Below are positions 61,910 through 64,000 of a stretch of 64,000 nucleotides of DNA, in pieces. A program made the position numbers and the translations under genes. The notes below the pieces were generated by a model. That model worked only from the letters and a program-made list of their open reading frames with translations. It did not search any database and had not been told where the DNA came from. Origin of the DNA: Pelagibius litoralis. Lineage in GTDB: Bacteria; Pseudomonadota; Alphaproteobacteria; Kiloniellales; DSM-21159. The DNA lies in the NCBI GenBank assembly GCA_029287455.1, contig JARFRB010000032.1, forward strand, positions 1 through 64,000, written 5' to 3'. The stretch's first letter is position 1; every line of letters begins with the position of its first letter.

Positions 61910-62995
61910 ATGAACGAGCCGGCGGCCACGAACGGGCAAGCACTTCCCGGCCGGTATTACACCGACCCCACCCTCTTCTCAGCGATCAAGGAAGGCTTGC
62001 TCTACAAGTCCTGGCACTTCGCCTGCCACGAAAGTCAGATCCCAGAAACCGGCGACTACTTCGCGTTCTCGATTATGGATCAGGACGTCTTCGTCGTCCG
62101 CCAGAAGGATTCCAGCCTGCGCTGCTTCTACAATGTCTGCCAGCACCGGGGGCACACTCTGGTGGAGGGGGCTGGGCGCGCGAACCTTCTGGTCTGCCCT
62201 TATCACGCCTGGTCCTATGCCTTGGATGGACGCTTGCGCGGTGCGCAGGGAACCAAGGGTCAAGCAAACTTCGATCGCTCAAGGATTTGCCTGACCGAGG
62301 TGCGGCTTGACCGCTTCTGCGGCTTCGTTTTCGCCAATCTCGACCCCGAGGCCGAACCCATGTCGGAAGCCTTCCCCGGCGTGGAAAGCGCCGTCCGGGC
62401 ACTGGCGCCAGACATCGAGGAGCGCGTTTACGCCGGCGGGCACGAGGTGGCGGAATCCTGCAACTGGCTGGTCGCGGTCGAGAACTATAACGAATGCTAT
62501 CACTGCAAGATGGTCCACCGGACCTTTTCCTCCGGCGTGATCGATCCGGGCAGCTATGATATCCAGGCCTTCTCGGAGGCCGCGAAGTGCCTGCACCACA
62601 CCGCGAAGGCGCAAAGCGGCGACACGGCTTGGTACGACACCTCCAGATCAGACTACGGCTCCTTCTTTCTCTGGCCGCTCTTCAGCCTACAGATCTACCC
62701 TTCCGGACTGGTGAACACCTATCATTGGCGGCCGGAAGGCGTCGGGGAAACCACGATCCATCGCGGCTGGTATTCCAAGGACGGCGTGATCGACGACGCC
62801 ATGCAGCGGGTGATCGACCTCGACAGACAGACGACTTTCGAAGAGGATTTGGAGCTTGTGAAGCGGGTCCAGCGCGGCTTGGCCTCCCGCGGCTACCGGC
62901 CCAGCCCCTTGGTCATCAACCCGGAGGGCGGGATCGATTCCGAGCACTCGATCGACAAGCTGCACGAATGGCTCATGGAGGCGATAGATGGTTGA
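61910..62995 (+). CDS. Rieske non-heme iron oxygenase, quaternary-amine type
   Basis: A 361-residue alpha subunit. The Rieske cluster ligands are C77/H79 (CQHRGH) and C96/H99 (CPYHAW). The mononuclear iron site has H198, H203 and D313 (FEEDLELV). The residue that links the two centres is E195 in ENYNECYH, where aromatic dioxygenases have Asp; a bridging Glu is characteristic of the group acting on quaternary ammonium compounds such as carnitine, glycine betaine or proline betaine. This and the DMGDH neighbour suggest N-demethylation or C-N cleavage of a betaine. Overlaps the next gene by eight bases. Confidence 0.88.
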   Translation: MNEPAATNGQALPGRYYTDPTLFSAIKEGLLYKSWHFACHESQIPETGDYFAFSIMDQDVFVVRQKDSSLRCFYNVCQHRGHTLVEGAGRANLLVCPYHAWSYALDGRLRGAQGTKGQANFDRSRICLTEVRLDRFCGFVFANLDPEAEPMSEAFPGVESAVRALAPDIEERVYAGGHEVAESCNWLVAVENYNECYHCKMVHRTFSSGVIDPGSYDIQAFSEAAKCLHHTAKAQSGDTAWYDTSRSDYGSFFLWPLFSLQIYPSGLVNTYHWRPEGVGETTIHRGWYSKDGVIDDAMQRVIDLDRQTTFEEDLELVKRVQRGLASRGYRPSPLVINPEGGIDSEHSIDKLHEWLMEAIDG

Positions 62996-64000
62996 ACCGG
63001 GCAAGACCATGCGGGCTTTCCTGCTCACCGGCCATGGCGATTTCGACAAGCTGGTCTACCGCGAACAATGGCCGGCACCCGAGCCCGGTCCGGGCGAGGT
63101 TCTGATCCAGGTCGGCGCCTGCGGCCTCAACAACACGGATGTGAATACGCGCACTGCCTGGTATTCCAAGGGCGTCTCGGAGGAGACGACCGGCGGCGCC
63201 TTCGAAAGCGCCAGCGACGACGACAGCTCTTGGGGAGGGGCGGCGATCACCTTCCCGCGTATCCAAGGCGCCGATGTCTGCGGCCAGGTGGTTGGCTTGG
63301 GCGCGAGCGCGGACCCCAGCTTGATGGGAAAGCGCGTCTTGATCGAGACCTGGCTGCGGGACTGGGACGATCCGCTCAACCTGGATAAATGCGGCTACTT
63401 CGGATCGGAAAGTGACGGCGGCTTCGCTGACTACACCACCGTGGACGCCCGCAACGTGCACACGGTGGAAAGCGATCTCTCGGACGCGGAACTGGCGACC
63501 TTCGCCACCTCTTACATCACGGCGGAGAACATGTTGAACCGCGCCGAGGTTGCCTCTGGCGACAGGGTTCTCATACCCGGCGCCTCCGGGGGTGTGGGCT
63601 CCGCCTTGATCCAGCTGGCCAAGCGCCGAGGTGCCGAAACCATCGCGCTCTGCGACGACGCCAAGGCCGCCGAGGTCTCGGCGGCGGGCGCGGACCATGT
63701 ACTGCTCCGGGCCCCGGGCGATCTCAGGGCGGCCCTCGAAGCCACAACGGGAAGCGCGGAGGTAACTGTCGTGGCGGACGTGGTGGGCGGCGCGCTCTGG
63801 CCCCAAATGATCGCGGGCCTGGCCAGAGGCGGCCGCTATACCTGCGCCGGTGCTATCGCCGGACCGATCGTCTCCTTCGACTTGAGAACCTTCTATTTGC
63901 GCGATCTCACCTTCGTCGGCGCCACCATCGTGCCGCCGGGAACCTTCGCGGACCTTGTTGGATACATCGAGCGCGGCGAGATCAAACCCCTCTTGGCGGC
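62988..64000 (+). CDS. MDR-family (zinc-type alcohol dehydrogenase-like) oxidoreductase, 3' end outside window
   Basis: The first 337 codons of a medium-chain dehydrogenase/reductase. The N-terminal GroES-like domain (about 8-150) has GACGLNNTDVNTR where zinc enzymes have a Cys ligand, and no structural-zinc cysteine quartet is visible, so it is probably a zinc-free, quinone-oxidoreductase-like enzyme. The NADPH-binding segment PGASGGVGSALIQLAKRRG is clear. A Ser/Asp-rich insert (about 72-83) is unusual. The ATG at 62988 overlaps the oxygenase gene by eight bases, so the two are coupled; the enzyme may reduce or oxidise the oxygenase product. Confidence 0.88.
   Translation, partial: MVEPGKTMRAFLLTGHGDFDKLVYREQWPAPEPGPGEVLIQVGACGLNNTDVNTRTAWYSKGVSEETTGGAFESASDDDSSWGGAAITFPRIQGADVCGQVVGLGASADPSLMGKRVLIETWLRDWDDPLNLDKCGYFGSESDGGFADYTTVDARNVHTVESDLSDAELATFATSYITAENMLNRAEVASGDRVLIPGASGGVGSALIQLAKRRGAETIALCDDAKAAEVSAAGADHVLLRAPGDLRAALEATTGSAEVTVVADVVGGALWPQMIAGLARGGRYTCAGAIAGPIVSFDLRTFYLRDLTFVGATIVPPGTFADLVGYIERGEIKPLLA

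Overview
The window is a GC-rich, gene-dense piece of bacterial chromosome. Its gene content points to an alphaproteobacterium, most likely of the Rhodospirillales/Kiloniellales type: dapF-mtaB-ftsY divergent from ffh-rpsP-rimM-trmD-rplS, htpX beside a DUF1674 (SDHAF4-like) gene, and a complete System I cytochrome c maturation block ccmABCDEFGHI. I cannot name a genus from sequence alone. No insertion sequence, prophage, CRISPR array, rRNA or tRNA gene was seen.

Layout. 1-1.5 kb: a small secreted DUF4864 protein, an imperfect palindromic repeat and gpt. 1.5-10.2 kb: translation and secretion core (ftsY, mtaB, dapF on minus; ffh, rpsP, rimM, trmD, rplS, pgk on plus). 10.2-25 kb: mixed accessory genes, namely azlCD exporter, a soluble two-PAS histidine kinase, an amidoligase plus class I glutamine-amidotransferase-like hydrolase pair, htpX/DUF1674, an FMN-binding oxidase-like gene divergent from a MocR-type regulator, a GST, acs, a Rieske ferredoxin coupled to an EVE protein, a creatininase-family amidohydrolase, a YgjP-type metallopeptidase, a DUF1223 protein and a transglutaminase. 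25.4-28.1 kb: acnA. 28.6-37.9 kb: a block joining a complete branched-chain-type ABC importer to two different acyl-CoA ligases and a methyltransferase. 38-39.6 kb: LysE exporter and AraC regulator. 39.7-41.6 kb: an unusual minus-strand operon of a ParA-like ATPase, two coiled-coil proteins sharing a homologous heptad segment, and a one-helix membrane protein. 41.8-48.9 kb: ccmA-I. 49-52.3 kb: a polar amino-acid ABC importer. 52.5-57 kb: cold-shock protein and a large AsmA-family protein. 57-64 kb: an N-methyl/quaternary amine catabolic cluster (ALDH, DMGDH-family oxidase, RpiR regulator, Rieske oxygenase with a bridging Glu, zinc-less MDR reductase) that runs off the window end.

The most promising undescribed unit is the ParA/coiled-coil operon at 39759-41574, whose architecture resembles cargo-positioning A/B systems such as McdA/McdB but whose partner proteins I do not recognise. 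Also notable are a predicted leaderless dapF transcript, a hairpin with a U-tract in the ffh leader, a six-codon ORF whose stop overlaps the ccmA start, stem-loops directly behind both ABC binding-protein genes, a promoter-embedded palindrome in front of the amine cluster, and two genes (azlC, and the first amino-acid permease gene) whose best Shine-Dalgarno sequences point to AUU or AUC start codons.
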